Assembly: GCA_946612405.1 (NCBI GenBank)
Contig: CAMOEQ010000001.1
Location: 20,212 to 84,211 of the forward strand
Source of the DNA: an uncultured Erysipelotrichaceae bacterium
Lineage (GTDB): Bacteria > Bacillota_I > Bacilli_A > RFN20 > CAG-826
DNA length: 64,000 nt
Reading direction: 5' to 3'
This document shows positions 8,262 to 16,634 of this stretch, piece after piece. The first letter of the stretch is position 1. Every line of letters starts with the position of its first letter. Made by a program: the position numbers and the translations under genes. The notes beneath the pieces were generated by a model. That model was not told the origin of the DNA, made no database searches, and saw nothing but the letters and a program-made list of their open reading frames with translations.

Positions 8262-9006
8262 ATATAAAGGTCAATTTGGATCAAAGACTGATATTGGTTG
8301 CGTTAGAGAAAATAATGAAGACCAAGCAGTTGCTTTAATCAATGCCTCTGGCAATGTTTTACTTTGCGTTTGCGATGGTATGGGTGGTCATAATAAAGGT
8401 GAATACGCTTCAAAACTTGCTATCGATACAATCAGTAAAGAATTTAGAAAGAAAAATGGTTTTTTAACATCTTTCTCCTTAGGTCAATGGATTGGTCGAA
8501 CAATGCGCAAAGTTAATAAGATCATTTTTGATGAAGCTCAAACAAAAGATGATTATAAAGAGATGGGCACAACCATCAATCTTGTAATTTTATATTCCGA
8601 TTTCGTTTACGTAGTAAATGCTGGTGATTCAAGAGCTTATTTTGTTAATAAAAAAGAAATGCAACGTTTAAGCGAAGACCAAACATATGTCGATTATCTT
8701 TATCACACAGGAAAGATTACCAAAGAAGAGATGGAAACATCTTCTCAAAGACATATTTTAATGAACGCGGTTGGAACGTTCCCATCAGTTAGTTTTGATT
8801 ATAAGATTTATCCAAATAATGGTTTACCAATATTAGTTTGTTCTGATGGGCTTTATAACAACGCTACTGAAGCTGAAATTCATAGTGCTCTATCTACAAA
8901 TGAAAGAGTTGATCAAAAGATTGATACATTAATTGGCATCGCCAAAAGCAATGGCGGTTCCGATAACATCGGAATAGCCTATTGGGAGGTAAATAAACGT
9001 GATTAA
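8248..9006 (+). CDS. stp: PP2C-type Ser/Thr protein phosphatase (PrpC/Stp)
   Basis: Mn2+-dependent phosphatase that reverses PrkC phosphorylation. The metal-binding motifs are present in order: ENNEDQ, DGMGGHNKGE, GDSRAYF, SDGL and GGSDNIG. The 252 residues are standard. The ATG has AAAGGAAG upstream inside the end of rlmN. It overlaps prkC by 8 bp, so phosphatase and kinase are translationally coupled. Confidence 0.92.
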   Translation: MRGTKYKGQFGSKTDIGCVRENNEDQAVALINASGNVLLCVCDGMGGHNKGEYASKLAIDTISKEFRKKNGFLTSFSLGQWIGRTMRKVNKIIFDEAQTKDDYKEMGTTINLVILYSDFVYVVNAGDSRAYFVNKKEMQRLSEDQTYVDYLYHTGKITKEEMETSSQRHILMNAVGTFPSVSFDYKIYPNNGLPILVCSDGLYNNATEAEIHSALSTNERVDQKIDTLIGIAKSNGGSDNIGIAYWEVNKRD

Positions 9007-9877
9007 GATTGGTGATCGAATCGACGATAGATATCGCATTACTTCTCGAATTGGCACTGGTGGTATGGCCGAAGTTTTTGAAGCCCATGACCAAGTTTTA
9101 AAAAGAACAGTCGCTATAAAAATCATGCGTGAAGATTTATTAAAATTCCCTGAAAATGTTACTCGTTTTGAAAATGAGGTAAGGGCTTGTGCAGCAATGC
9201 ATCATCCAAACATTATCCAAGTTTTTGATCAAGGCGTTTATGAATCTCGCCCATATATGGCTTATGAATATATCAAAGGTCAAACTTTGTTTGAAAAGAT
9301 TGAATTTTTAACTCAAATTCCGGCTTTTGAAGCATGTGAAATAATGTGTCAACTTCTTGATGCCGTTAGTTATATTCATCATAATGGAATTATCCATCGC
9401 GATATTAAACCTCAAAACATTTTCTATCTTCCAAATGGAACAATTAAATTATCCGATTTTGGAATCGCTGTTGATCAAAACGTAAATGAAACTAGATCGG
9501 AAGAAGGAATTATCGGTTCAGTCTTTTATTTAGCTCCTGAAGTTTGTGCAGGTAAACCTGCTACATATCAATCTGATATTTATTCTCTTGGAGTTACTTT
9601 CTTCCAACTTGTTACAGGAAGACTTCCTTATGAACAAGGTCACGCGATCGATATTGCTATTGCTCATATTAAAAAACCATTCCCAAGTGTGACAAAATTT
9701 AATCCTGAAATTTCTAAAGAAATTGATAAAATTATTCAAAAAGCTTGTAAAAAGAATCTTAAAGATCGATATAAAAGTGCTGATGAGATGCTTAATGCTC
9801 TTAAATGTGCAATGCAAAATAAAGATAATTTCAAACAAAAGAAAAACATCTTTCAAAGGATATTTGGATTTAAATAA
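8999..9877 (+). CDS. prkC: Hanks-type Ser/Thr kinase, PrkC without PASTA domains
   Basis: Protein kinase of the PrkC/StkP family. The glycine loop GTGGMAEVFEAH (19-30), Lys41, HRDIKPQN with Asp135, and the DFG at 153-155 are all present, so it should be active. It starts at GTG with GGGAGG 9 bp upstream. Bacilli homologues have about 600-700 residues, with a transmembrane helix and extracellular PASTA repeats that sense muropeptides. This one ends at 292, after a basic, partly amphipathic tail (KKNIFQRIFGFK). Loss of the sensor implies a cytosolic or peripherally membrane-bound kinase with a different input. Confidence 0.9.
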   Translation: MIKIGDRIDDRYRITSRIGTGGMAEVFEAHDQVLKRTVAIKIMREDLLKFPENVTRFENEVRACAAMHHPNIIQVFDQGVYESRPYMAYEYIKGQTLFEKIEFLTQIPAFEACEIMCQLLDAVSYIHHNGIIHRDIKPQNIFYLPNGTIKLSDFGIAVDQNVNETRSEEGIIGSVFYLAPEVCAGKPATYQSDIYSLGVTFFQLVTGRLPYEQGHAIDIAIAHIKKPFPSVTKFNPEISKEIDKIIQKACKKNLKDRYKSADEMLNALKCAMQNKDNFKQKKNIFQRIFGFK

Positions 9878-10743
9878 TGGAAGGTAAAATTCTTTCTACT
9901 CTTGGTGGCGTTTATGTCGTTTATGCTGAGGGTGTAAATTATCGACTTTTCCCAAAAGGTATATTTAGACATAAAAAACAAAGACTAGTTGTAGGGGACA
10001 ATGTCTTTTTTAATGAAAACGAGATGGTCATCGAAGTTATTTATGATCGTAAAAATGAACTTATTAGACCAAAAGTTGCTAATGTTGATACGCTTCTAAT
10101 AACGATGTCGGTTATCGAACCAGAATTATCAATTGAACTTCTTTATAAATTTTTGACGTATGCAAATATGAATTCAATTCCAGCTTCGGTCGTTTTTACA
10201 AAAGTCGATAAATTAAACGATTTCACTCATTTAAATGAGATTAAAAACGATTTACTTAAATTAGGTTATAATGTCTATTATTTATCTAAAGATAAAGATG
10301 ATGAATTAAATCGTTTGATTAAAGATATTGAAAATAAAAGCGTTGTCTTCATGGGACAAACCGGAGTTGGTAAATCATCTGCGATAAATCACATCGAAGA
10401 AAATTTTGAACGTAAAATTGGCGAATATTCTTTAGCTCTTGGAAGAGGAAAACACCAAACTAAAGAAGTCATATTCTTGCCATTTAAAAACGGATTTATT
10501 GGAGATACTCCAGGATTTTCATCACTCGATTTAAATTTATTCAAAGAAGATTTAGCTCAATATTTCCCTGGTTATACTTCTTTATATACCGAGTGTTATT
10601 TCTCAAATTGTCTACATCAAAACGAAAAACAATGTAAAATAAAAGAGGAAATATGTAATGGAAACCTTTCTAAAGAAGGTTATGAAGCATATATTAAATT
10701 GCTAAATTCTCTTCCATATAAATCCACGAGGTATGATAAATGA
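9877..10743 (+). CDS. rsgA: Ribosome small-subunit maturation GTPase RsgA
   Basis: Circularly permuted GTPase acting in late 30S assembly. An N-terminal OB-fold (about 1-65) is followed by G4 FTKVDK, G1 GQTGVGKSS and G3 DTPGFSS in the permuted order. The C-terminal zinc knuckle is CYFSNCLHQNEKQC. The 288 residues are normal. The ATG overlaps the prkC stop by one base. The TGA stop overlaps the rpe start as ATGA, which is direct evidence that UGA is a stop here. Confidence 0.93.
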   Translation: MEGKILSTLGGVYVVYAEGVNYRLFPKGIFRHKKQRLVVGDNVFFNENEMVIEVIYDRKNELIRPKVANVDTLLITMSVIEPELSIELLYKFLTYANMNSIPASVVFTKVDKLNDFTHLNEIKNDLLKLGYNVYYLSKDKDDELNRLIKDIENKSVVFMGQTGVGKSSAINHIEENFERKIGEYSLALGRGKHQTKEVIFLPFKNGFIGDTPGFSSLDLNLFKEDLAQYFPGYTSLYTECYFSNCLHQNEKQCKIKEEICNGNLSKEGYEAYIKLLNSLPYKSTRYDK

Positions 10744-11393
10744 AACAATACGTCTCACCTTCATTATTAGCTGCTAATAAGTCTCATCTATTTGAAGAGA
10801 TTAAAACTGCAGAAGCTAGTGGTGCTGAATATATCCATTGGGACATTATGGATGGAAAATTTGTTCCTAATGTTTCTTTTAAAGCTAGCGAAGTAAAAGC
10901 TTTCTCTAAAACCCATAAGATGATTAATGATGTTCACATAATGGTCGCCGATCCAAAAGTTGAATCGACATTATTTGTTTCATGTGGAGCAAATTTAGTT
11001 ACCTTCCATATCGAAGCCGTAGAATCGCTTGATGAAGCTATTCAAATAATCGATAAATTACATTCATTAAAATGCAAAGCTGGAATATCAATTAAACCAG
11101 CGACAAAAGTCGACGCTATTATTCCTTTGCTTGATAAAGTTGATTTAGTTTTAGTGATGTCTGTTGAGCCAGGAAAAGGTGGCCAAAAATTCATGCCAAT
11201 GGCTCTTAGAAAAATTAAACTTTTGCGAAAAATCATCGACAAAAACCGTTTAAATTGTTTAATTGAAGTTGATGGTGGTATCAATGATGTTACTGGTAAA
11301 AAGTGCCGCAAAGCAGGGGCTGATATTCTCGTTGCAGGATCATATTTGTTTGGTCATGATAATTTCGATGAAAGGGTTAAATTACTTCGATGA
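10740..11393 (+). CDS. rpe: Ribulose-phosphate 3-epimerase
   Basis: Interconverts ribulose 5-phosphate and xylulose 5-phosphate in the pentose phosphate pathway. TIM-barrel motifs HWDIMDGKFVPN, MSVEPGKGGQ and EVDGGIN carry the metal ligands and the catalytic aspartates. The 217 residues are standard. It overlaps rsgA and the next gene by ATGA, so the operon continues. In Bacillus, rpe is likewise followed by thiN; here a membrane protein follows. Confidence 0.93.
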   Translation: MKQYVSPSLLAANKSHLFEEIKTAEASGAEYIHWDIMDGKFVPNVSFKASEVKAFSKTHKMINDVHIMVADPKVESTLFVSCGANLVTFHIEAVESLDEAIQIIDKLHSLKCKAGISIKPATKVDAIIPLLDKVDLVLVMSVEPGKGGQKFMPMALRKIKLLRKIIDKNRLNCLIEVDGGINDVTGKKCRKAGADILVAGSYLFGHDNFDERVKLLR

Positions 11394-12082
11394 TTTCTCC
11401 TAATGCTATTTGGATTTTTTCTCTAGCTGGAATCGGTGTTGTATCTTTGATTCTTTTATCTTTTTTATTGCTTAATTCTTCACTTAGAGGTAAAGAATTT
11501 TCTTTATTAAGAAATTTTCCGTTTGAATTTGGAAAGATGAATCCGAACGTCTTTAATGTTTTTAAGACATTGATGTTCATTTTATCTGGCTTAGCATTCT
11601 CCCCATTATTTTTTATTAGTCCATTAATGAAAGATTTTGGTGATTTAGGATTTCTATGCATTTTAATTACTTGTGTATTTGGATTAAACGCAATCTGCAA
11701 TTGCTTTTTATTTTTCTTTGATGTTAGATACACGAAAACTCATATGGCTTTAGTGACTATTTCAATGTCTCTAACTTTGTTAGCAACCGCTTTATCAACT
11801 CTCATTTCCATTTTAGTTTATAAATCTTATTTGGATATGAATGATAATCATCTATCTTCACTAGTTTTAGCAATTGCATGTGGAATATTATCTCTTGGAA
11901 TGATCTTCTTAATTTTCAATCCAAAATTATCGAATTGGGCTAAATTAAAAGAAAACGTTTCAAGCGATGGCGAAAAATCATATAGTCGCGGAAAAGTATT
12001 TATCTTAGCTTTATCTGAATGGATTACGATAGGGGTATCTCTAATTGGAGAGATTCTCTTCTTAATAACTCTAATTAAATAA
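11390..12082 (+). CDS. Multi-pass membrane protein of unknown function
   Basis: The 230 residues include about six hydrophobic segments (roughly 7-28, 58-78, 85-108, 119-142, 155-173, 205-228). A polar, basic section lies at about 30-50 (KEFSLLRNFPFEFGKMN). I recognise no family. It shares the rpe ATGA junction and is the last gene of the priA operon, ending just before a terminator. Co-expression with prkC-rsgA is the only functional clue. Confidence 0.7.
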   Translation: MISPNAIWIFSLAGIGVVSLILLSFLLLNSSLRGKEFSLLRNFPFEFGKMNPNVFNVFKTLMFILSGLAFSPLFFISPLMKDFGDLGFLCILITCVFGLNAICNCFLFFFDVRYTKTHMALVTISMSLTLLATALSTLISILVYKSYLDMNDNHLSSLVLAIACGILSLGMIFLIFNPKLSNWAKLKENVSSDGEKSYSRGKVFILALSEWITIGVSLIGEILFLITLIK

Positions 12083-12088
12083 AAGAAA

Positions 12089-12117
12089 AAGGATGCTCAG
12101 CATCCTTATCTTTTTAA
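12089..12117. terminator. Bidirectional terminator between the priA operon and rpmB
   Basis: AAGGATGC (12089-12096), loop TCA, GCATCCTT (12100-12107). A T-rich stretch follows on the plus strand and A-rich DNA precedes it, so it can work for both convergent units. Confidence 0.85.
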
Positions 12118-12127
12118 ACAACACAGC

Positions 12128-12316
12128 TTATTTCGCGTTTTTGAGTAAAGCACGATGGGCTCTAGCTGTCATCTTAACGGTGACAGTTTTACCATTTATG
12201 TTGATTTTGAATTTTTGTAAGTTAGCGTTCCAAACACGACGAGTAGCAATGTTAGAGTGTGAACGAGCATTACCGCTCTTTGGTCCGACTCCGGAAATTT
12301 GGCATCTTCTTGACAT
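12128..12316 (-). CDS. rpmB: 50S ribosomal protein L28
   Basis: Small basic ribosomal protein of 62 residues. The family hallmarks are the N-terminal basic GPKSGNARSHSNIATRRVWNANLQ and the following beta segments ending in ARAHRALLKN. AGAGG lies about 8 bp before the ATG. It stands alone, as in many Bacilli. Confidence 0.93.
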   Translation of the reverse strand: MSRRCQISGVGPKSGNARSHSNIATRRVWNANLQKFKININGKTVTVKMTARAHRALLKNAK

Positions 12317-12348
12317 AATTTTAACCTCTTTTTATAAAAGCATTGTGT

Positions 12349-12377
12349 ATTTTATCAAAACTATTTAAAGTTGTAAA
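12349..12377 (-). promoter_or_regulatory. Promoter of rpmB
   Basis: -35 TTTACA (12372-12377), 17-bp spacer, -10 TAAAAT (12349-12354) on the minus strand. It gives a short conventional leader of about 26 bases with a Shine-Dalgarno. Confidence 0.65.
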
Positions 12378-12842
12378 CTAAAGTTTTGCTTTTGGAAAAC
12401 GAGCAAGAAATTCTTCTTGCGAAATTAAGCGCGAATAGTTGAGAGCATATTCGAAGATTAAACCCTCTTTATCAAAGGCTAAATAACGATCTTTTCCATC
12501 CGCCATATAAAATAGAAGCATTTTATGCTTTCTTGACCATTCTTCATCGATATATAGAATATCTTTCCAATAATATTCTTTTTCAACTCCCATCTTGGAA
12601 TGGATGAGCTTTTTAGTATCGATAACATAGTAAGTTGATTTGATTGTGAAGATACAAAAGAAGAGAGAAACGATAAATAAAATCGGTGTATAAACAAAGA
12701 AACTAACATCAAGAGGCCAAAACACTAAGCGTTGAAATGAAAAATAAAAAATGACATCCATCACTAAAAAGAGGATGGTGAAAATGATTGATATTCTTAA
12801 TGCTGAAACCCTTAATTTTCTATTTTCATCTTTCTTTGCCAT
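12378..12842 (-). CDS. Two-helix membrane protein with a PH-like cytoplasmic domain
   Basis: The 154 residues show a basic start (MAKKDENRKLR), two hydrophobic helices (about 16-35 and 45-67) and a C-terminal beta-rich soluble part (TYYVIDTKKLIHSK...WKDILYI). That arrangement resembles bacterial PH domains (YdbS/YokE types), though this is a pattern match without proof. The ATG begins six bases after a TGCTAAAAT extended -10 and has no Shine-Dalgarno, so the message should be leaderless. No terminator separates it from rpmB downstream. Confidence 0.65.
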   Translation of the reverse strand: MAKKDENRKLRVSALRISIIFTILFLVMDVIFYFSFQRLVFWPLDVSFFVYTPILFIVSLFFCIFTIKSTYYVIDTKKLIHSKMGVEKEYYWKDILYIDEEWSRKHKMLLFYMADGKDRYLAFDKEGLIFEYALNYSRLISQEEFLARFPKAKL

Positions 12843-12848
12843 AGTTAG

Positions 12849-12857
12849 ATTTTAGCA
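12849..12857 (-). promoter_or_regulatory. Extended -10 (TGCTAAAAT), leaderless promoter of the PH-like gene
   Basis: TGC + TAAAAT on the minus strand, with -10 at 12849-12854, six bases before the ATG at 12842. The -35 region is poor, as expected for an extended -10. The same nine bases recur before ezrA and glgB. Confidence 0.6.
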
Positions 12858-12926
12858 AATAAACGTTAAGAAAATATAAAAAAATAATTTGTTTTCACAT
12901 TATGCATACACTCGCACGCAAAACTG

Positions 12927-12935
12927 TGGTAAACT
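12927..12935 (+). promoter_or_regulatory. Candidate promoter of the glgCDA operon
   Basis: TGG followed by TAAACT (12930-12935) forms an extended -10 about 48 bp before the glgC ATG. Downstream, an imperfect inverted repeat (CATTGCA at 12939-12945 and TGCAAATG at 12963-12970) flanks an A5/T5 hairpin. It could be a regulator site in the 5' leader. Confidence 0.4.
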
Positions 12936-12983
12936 TTCATTGCAAAAAAATTGTATTTTTGTATGCAAATGAAAGGACGTTAT

Positions 12984-14120
12984 ATGGGACAGAAAATTGT
13001 TGCGATGATTCTAGCTGGCGGAAAAGGAACCAGATTAGAAGCATTGACTAAAAAAGTTGCCAAACCAGCAGTTAGTTTTGGCGCTAAATACCGCATTATC
13101 GATTTCCCACTTTCAAACTGTGCTAATTCGCATATCGACACCGTTGGTGTTTTAATGCAATACGAGTCAGTTTCTTTGGATGAATATATCGGTAATGGTG
13201 AAAAATGGGGACTTAATGGTGTGCGTTCACTTACAACCACCCTTACACCAAGGCAAACTGAAGAAGGATTATCTTGGTTTAAAGGAACTGCAGATGCTAT
13301 TTATGCAAACATCGATTTCCTTGATCAATGTGATCCAGAATATGTATTGATTCTTTCTGGCGATCATATTTATTCGACAACTTATGATGAAATGCTTGAA
13401 AAGCATATCGCTAATAATGCTGAATGTACAATCGCTGTTTATGAAGTTCCAATTGAAGAAGCATCTCGCTTTGGTATTTTGGTTACTGATAAGAAAGATA
13501 AAATCATTGAATTCCAAGAAAAACCTGCTCATCCAAGTAGCAATTTAGCTTCGATGGGTATTTATATTTTCACTTATAAAACTCTTCGTAGAGCTTTAAT
13601 TAAAGATGCACAAAATCCAGACAGCGATCACGACTTTGGCAAAAACATTATTCCAACAATGCTTGCCGAAGGTAAAAAACTTGTAGCTTATAAATATAAA
13701 GGTTATTGGAAAGATGTTGGCACCATCAAATCACTTCATGAAGCAAATATGGATTTAATTGGTGAAAACACTGATTTAAATTTTGAAAAAATCATGGGTG
13801 GATTAAAGATTTATTCTGCTGATACTTATTCTTCACCTCAATATATCGGTAAAGCTGCCTCCGTTAGCGGTTCATTAATTAACCAAGGCGCAGTTATTTT
13901 AGGAAAAGTCAAAAACTCCGTAATTTCCGATGGAGTTTATGTTGAAAAAGGCGCTACTGTCGAAAATAGTGTCGTCATGCCGAATGTTCTCATCAAAAAG
14001 AATGCAGTAGTTAAAAACGCAGTCGTCGCTCCAGATTCAATCGTTTTTGAAAACGATGAAGTAATTGGAGAAGGCAATGATGTCGTTTTATATTCTAGGA
14101 AGGTGAAAGCTCATGAATAA
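12984..14120 (+). CDS. glgC: Glucose-1-phosphate adenylyltransferase, catalytic subunit
   Basis: Makes ADP-glucose from glucose 1-phosphate and ATP, the committed step of bacterial glycogen synthesis. The nucleotidyltransferase motif LAGGKGTRL (residues 8-16) is followed by FGAKYRIIDFPLSNCANS and, C-terminally, hexapeptide-like beta-helix repeats. The 378 residues are standard. Upstream in-frame starts exist (TTG 12951, ATG 12966), but AAAGGA lies 7 bp before the ATG at 12984, which gives the usual MGQKIVAMILAGG. It overlaps glgD by 8 bp. Confidence 0.93.
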   Translation: MGQKIVAMILAGGKGTRLEALTKKVAKPAVSFGAKYRIIDFPLSNCANSHIDTVGVLMQYESVSLDEYIGNGEKWGLNGVRSLTTTLTPRQTEEGLSWFKGTADAIYANIDFLDQCDPEYVLILSGDHIYSTTYDEMLEKHIANNAECTIAVYEVPIEEASRFGILVTDKKDKIIEFQEKPAHPSSNLASMGIYIFTYKTLRRALIKDAQNPDSDHDFGKNIIPTMLAEGKKLVAYKYKGYWKDVGTIKSLHEANMDLIGENTDLNFEKIMGGLKIYSADTYSSPQYIGKAASVSGSLINQGAVILGKVKNSVISDGVYVEKGATVENSVVMPNVLIKKNAVVKNAVVAPDSIVFENDEVIGEGNDVVLYSRKVKAHE

Positions 14121-15225
14121 TAAAGTTATTGGTATTTTAAATTTATATGATTCACCATCTTTAGGTGGTTTAACTAGAAATCGAACCTTAGGCTCAACAT
14201 CCTTTTTAGGCCGTTTTGCTTTAATGGATTTTACCCTTTCTAATTTCACAAACTCCCATATTGATGATATCAACGTCCTTATTAAAGATAATTTTAGATC
14301 AGTCGCTAAACACGCTGGCACATTAAAAGCGTGGGTCAATAACACTAAGATTGGTCGTCAAAATCTTTTGATTAATGAAAAAGGAATCAAAGATCCAAAA
14401 TATAATTCAGACTTAAATGCTTTAAGAGAAAATGACTGGATTTTATATGATATCGATTTTGATTATATCGTTATTGCTCCAGCTCATATCATCACCTTGC
14501 TTGATTATAATCAAGTCATCAATTATCACGTTGAAAAAGGCGCTGATGTCACCATTGTTTATAAAGAAATTGAAGATGCTGATACTTCTTTCTTATCAAG
14601 CAATGTCGTCGAACTTAAAGATGATGCAATCGTTTCTTATAAAAAGAATTTAGGCAACAAAGCCAAAGCGAACGTTTCACTTAGAACATATGTTATATCT
14701 AAAGATACATTCTTTAAATGGCTCCGTCATAAAGACTTTAAAGATGCGACTTCTTTAAGAATGCTTCTTGAATCAATTGTCGAAGAAAAAGAAGATAAAG
14801 TATTTGGCTATAAATATGAAGGTTATGCTCGTTGCATTGATTCATTAGCCCACTTCATGAAATATTCTTTCGAATTATTCGATGTCGAAGTTGCTGATCA
14901 AGTTTTTAGAAAAGATTGGCCAATTTATACAATTACAAGAAATACCAAACCAACCTTCTATGGTCCAAAAGCTAAAATCAAAAATTGCTTTGTCGCTAAT
15001 GGAGCAGAAGTTAATGGTAAAGTCGAGAATTCAATTATTTCTCGATATGTCGTTGTTGAAGATGGCGCTACTGTTAAAAACTCAATTGTTTTAACAAAAT
15101 GTGTCATTAAGAAAGGCGTTTTAGTTGAAAATGCTGTTATCGATAAATATTCAACAATTGAAAATGATGTCATTGGTTTAGTTGATGAACCAGTTTATAT
15201 TTCGCAAGGAAAGAAAGTTAAATAA
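14113..15225 (+). CDS. glgD: Glucose-1-phosphate adenylyltransferase regulatory subunit GlgD
   Basis: GlgC paralogue found in Bacillota, where the GlgCD heterotetramer has higher activity. It keeps the fold (GRFALMDFTLSNFTNSHIDD and the left-handed beta-helix C terminus). The N-terminal AGGKGTRL loop, however, is replaced by LYDSPSLGGLTRNRTLGS, which fits a non-catalytic role. The 370 residues are typical. AGGAAGG supports the ATG within the end of glgC. Confidence 0.92.
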   Translation: MNNKVIGILNLYDSPSLGGLTRNRTLGSTSFLGRFALMDFTLSNFTNSHIDDINVLIKDNFRSVAKHAGTLKAWVNNTKIGRQNLLINEKGIKDPKYNSDLNALRENDWILYDIDFDYIVIAPAHIITLLDYNQVINYHVEKGADVTIVYKEIEDADTSFLSSNVVELKDDAIVSYKKNLGNKAKANVSLRTYVISKDTFFKWLRHKDFKDATSLRMLLESIVEEKEDKVFGYKYEGYARCIDSLAHFMKYSFELFDVEVADQVFRKDWPIYTITRNTKPTFYGPKAKIKNCFVANGAEVNGKVENSIISRYVVVEDGATVKNSIVLTKCVIKKGVLVENAVIDKYSTIENDVIGLVDEPVYISQGKKVK

Positions 15226-15227
15226 TT

Positions 15228-16634
15228 ATGAAGATTGTTAATGTTGCTAGTGAAGCTAATCCACTTGTTAAAAGTGGTGGTTTAGGAGATGTCGTTTATT
15301 CTTTAAGTAGAGAACTTGCTAAAGCGGGACATGAAGTTTCTATCATCCTTCCATTTTTTAAAGTTGTTAAAAATAAAAATATTGGTGCTGAATATTTAGG
15401 TTATGACTACATCGACATGTCTTGGAGACATCAATATGTTGGCATCTTCAAAAAGATAATCGATGGCGTTAATTATTATCTTATCGATAGCGAACAATAT
15501 TTTGGTCGCGATAACCTTTATGGTTATGATGATGATGGCGAACGTTTCGCCTATTTTGCTTTAGCAGCTCAAAAAGTTATTTCTAAACTTAATCTTAAAC
15601 CAGACATCGTCCATGTTCACGATTGGCAAGCTGGCATGCTTCCAACTTTAATGAGAGTCCGTCCAATCGATAATCATATTTCTCACTACATCTTAACAAT
15701 TCATAATCCAGCCTTTAAAGGCTATCTTTATCCTGAATCTTTAGGAGATTTATATAATCTTGACATCGAATTATTTAATAATGGTTCAGTAAGGTTCGAA
15801 GGAATGGTTTCTACTTTAAAAGCCGCTATTTACTTCGCGGATAAAATTACAACCGTTTCTCCAACCCATCGTAATGAATTATTAAGTGAACAATTCTCAC
15901 AAGGATTATGTCATGTTCTTGAATTTAGAAGAGATGATTTCGTCGGCATTTTAAATGGAATCGATGTTATCGAATTCAATCCAGAAGATGATAAAAGAAT
16001 TAAAGCTAGTTATTCTTCTAAAGCTTTTAAACGTGGCAAAAAAGAAAATAAAAAAGATTTACTTAACGGCTTAGGTTTAAAAGATGTTGACGCTCCAACA
16101 TTTGGTATCGTCTCGAGATTAACATATCAAAAAGGTGTCGATTTAGTTGTTCAAAATGCTTTGCATTTATTATATCGAGGAGCAAATATCGTCGTTCTTG
16201 GTAGTGGAGAATATTCTTTAGAAAGAGCTGTTCAAGAATTACGCGATGCTCATCCAGATAAAGTTGGAGTTTATATTGGCTATAACGATGAACTAGCTCA
16301 TAAGATTTATGCTGGAGCAGATTTCTTCTTAATGCCATCGTTATTTGAACCATGTGGAATCGGCCAAATCGTCGCTCAAAGATATGGAACACTTCCAATC
16401 GTTAGAGAAACAGGTGGATTGTTTGATACCGTTCATCCTGAAATCGATGGTTTCTCTTTCCAATATTATGATGTTTTCTCTATGAGAGCGGTTATCGATA
16501 GAGCCTTAGATATTTATTACACTGATAAAAATAAGATGGATTCAATGATTGAAAATGCGATGAAACTTGATCGTTCATGGGTTGAATCAATGAATAAATA
16601 TGTCTCTTTGTATAAGGAGGTCTTAAATAAATGA
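15228..16634 (+). CDS. glgA: Glycogen synthase, ADP-glucose dependent
   Basis: GT5 glucosyltransferase extending alpha-1,4-glucan chains from ADP-glucose. The N-terminal [15 protein letters not shown] holds the donor-binding KxGGL motif, VHVHDWQ is present, and the C-terminal EPCGIGQIV...[10 protein letters not shown] carries the GT5 signature. The 468 residues are standard. It follows glgD after two bases and ends in an ATGA overlap with leuS. Confidence 0.95.
   Translation: MKIVNVASEANPLVKSGGLGDVVYSLSRELAKAGHEVSIILPFFKVVKNKNIGAEYLGYDYIDMSWRHQYVGIFKKIIDGVNYYLIDSEQYFGRDNLYGYDDDGERFAYFALAAQKVISKLNLKPDIVHVHDWQAGMLPTLMRVRPIDNHISHYILTIHNPAFKGYLYPESLGDLYNLDIELFNNGSVRFEGMVSTLKAAIYFADKITTVSPTHRNELLSEQFSQGLCHVLEFRRDDFVGILNGIDVIEFNPEDDKRIKASYSSKAFKRGKKENKKDLLNGLGLKDVDAPTFGIVSRLTYQKGVDLVVQNALHLLYRGANIVVLGSGEYSLERAVQELRDAHPDKVGVYIGYNDELAHKIYAGADFFLMPSLFEPCGIGQIVAQRYGTLPIVRETGGLFDTVHPEIDGFSFQYYDVFSMRAVIDRALDIYYTDKNKMDSMIENAMKLDRSWVESMNKYVSLYKEVLNK

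Noticed and set aside
9530..9856. 108-codon minus-strand frame within prkC
   Set aside because: Antisense shadow of the kinase gene with no start signals and no recognisable motif.
10740..10746. UGA reassigned to tryptophan, as in mycoplasmas
   Set aside because: Many genes end in TGA exactly at the family's normal C terminus and tryptophans in conserved motifs are TGG.
12093..12368. 91-codon plus-strand frame over rpmB
   Set aside because: Starts in the terminator and runs antisense through L28; the minus strand gives the correct protein.
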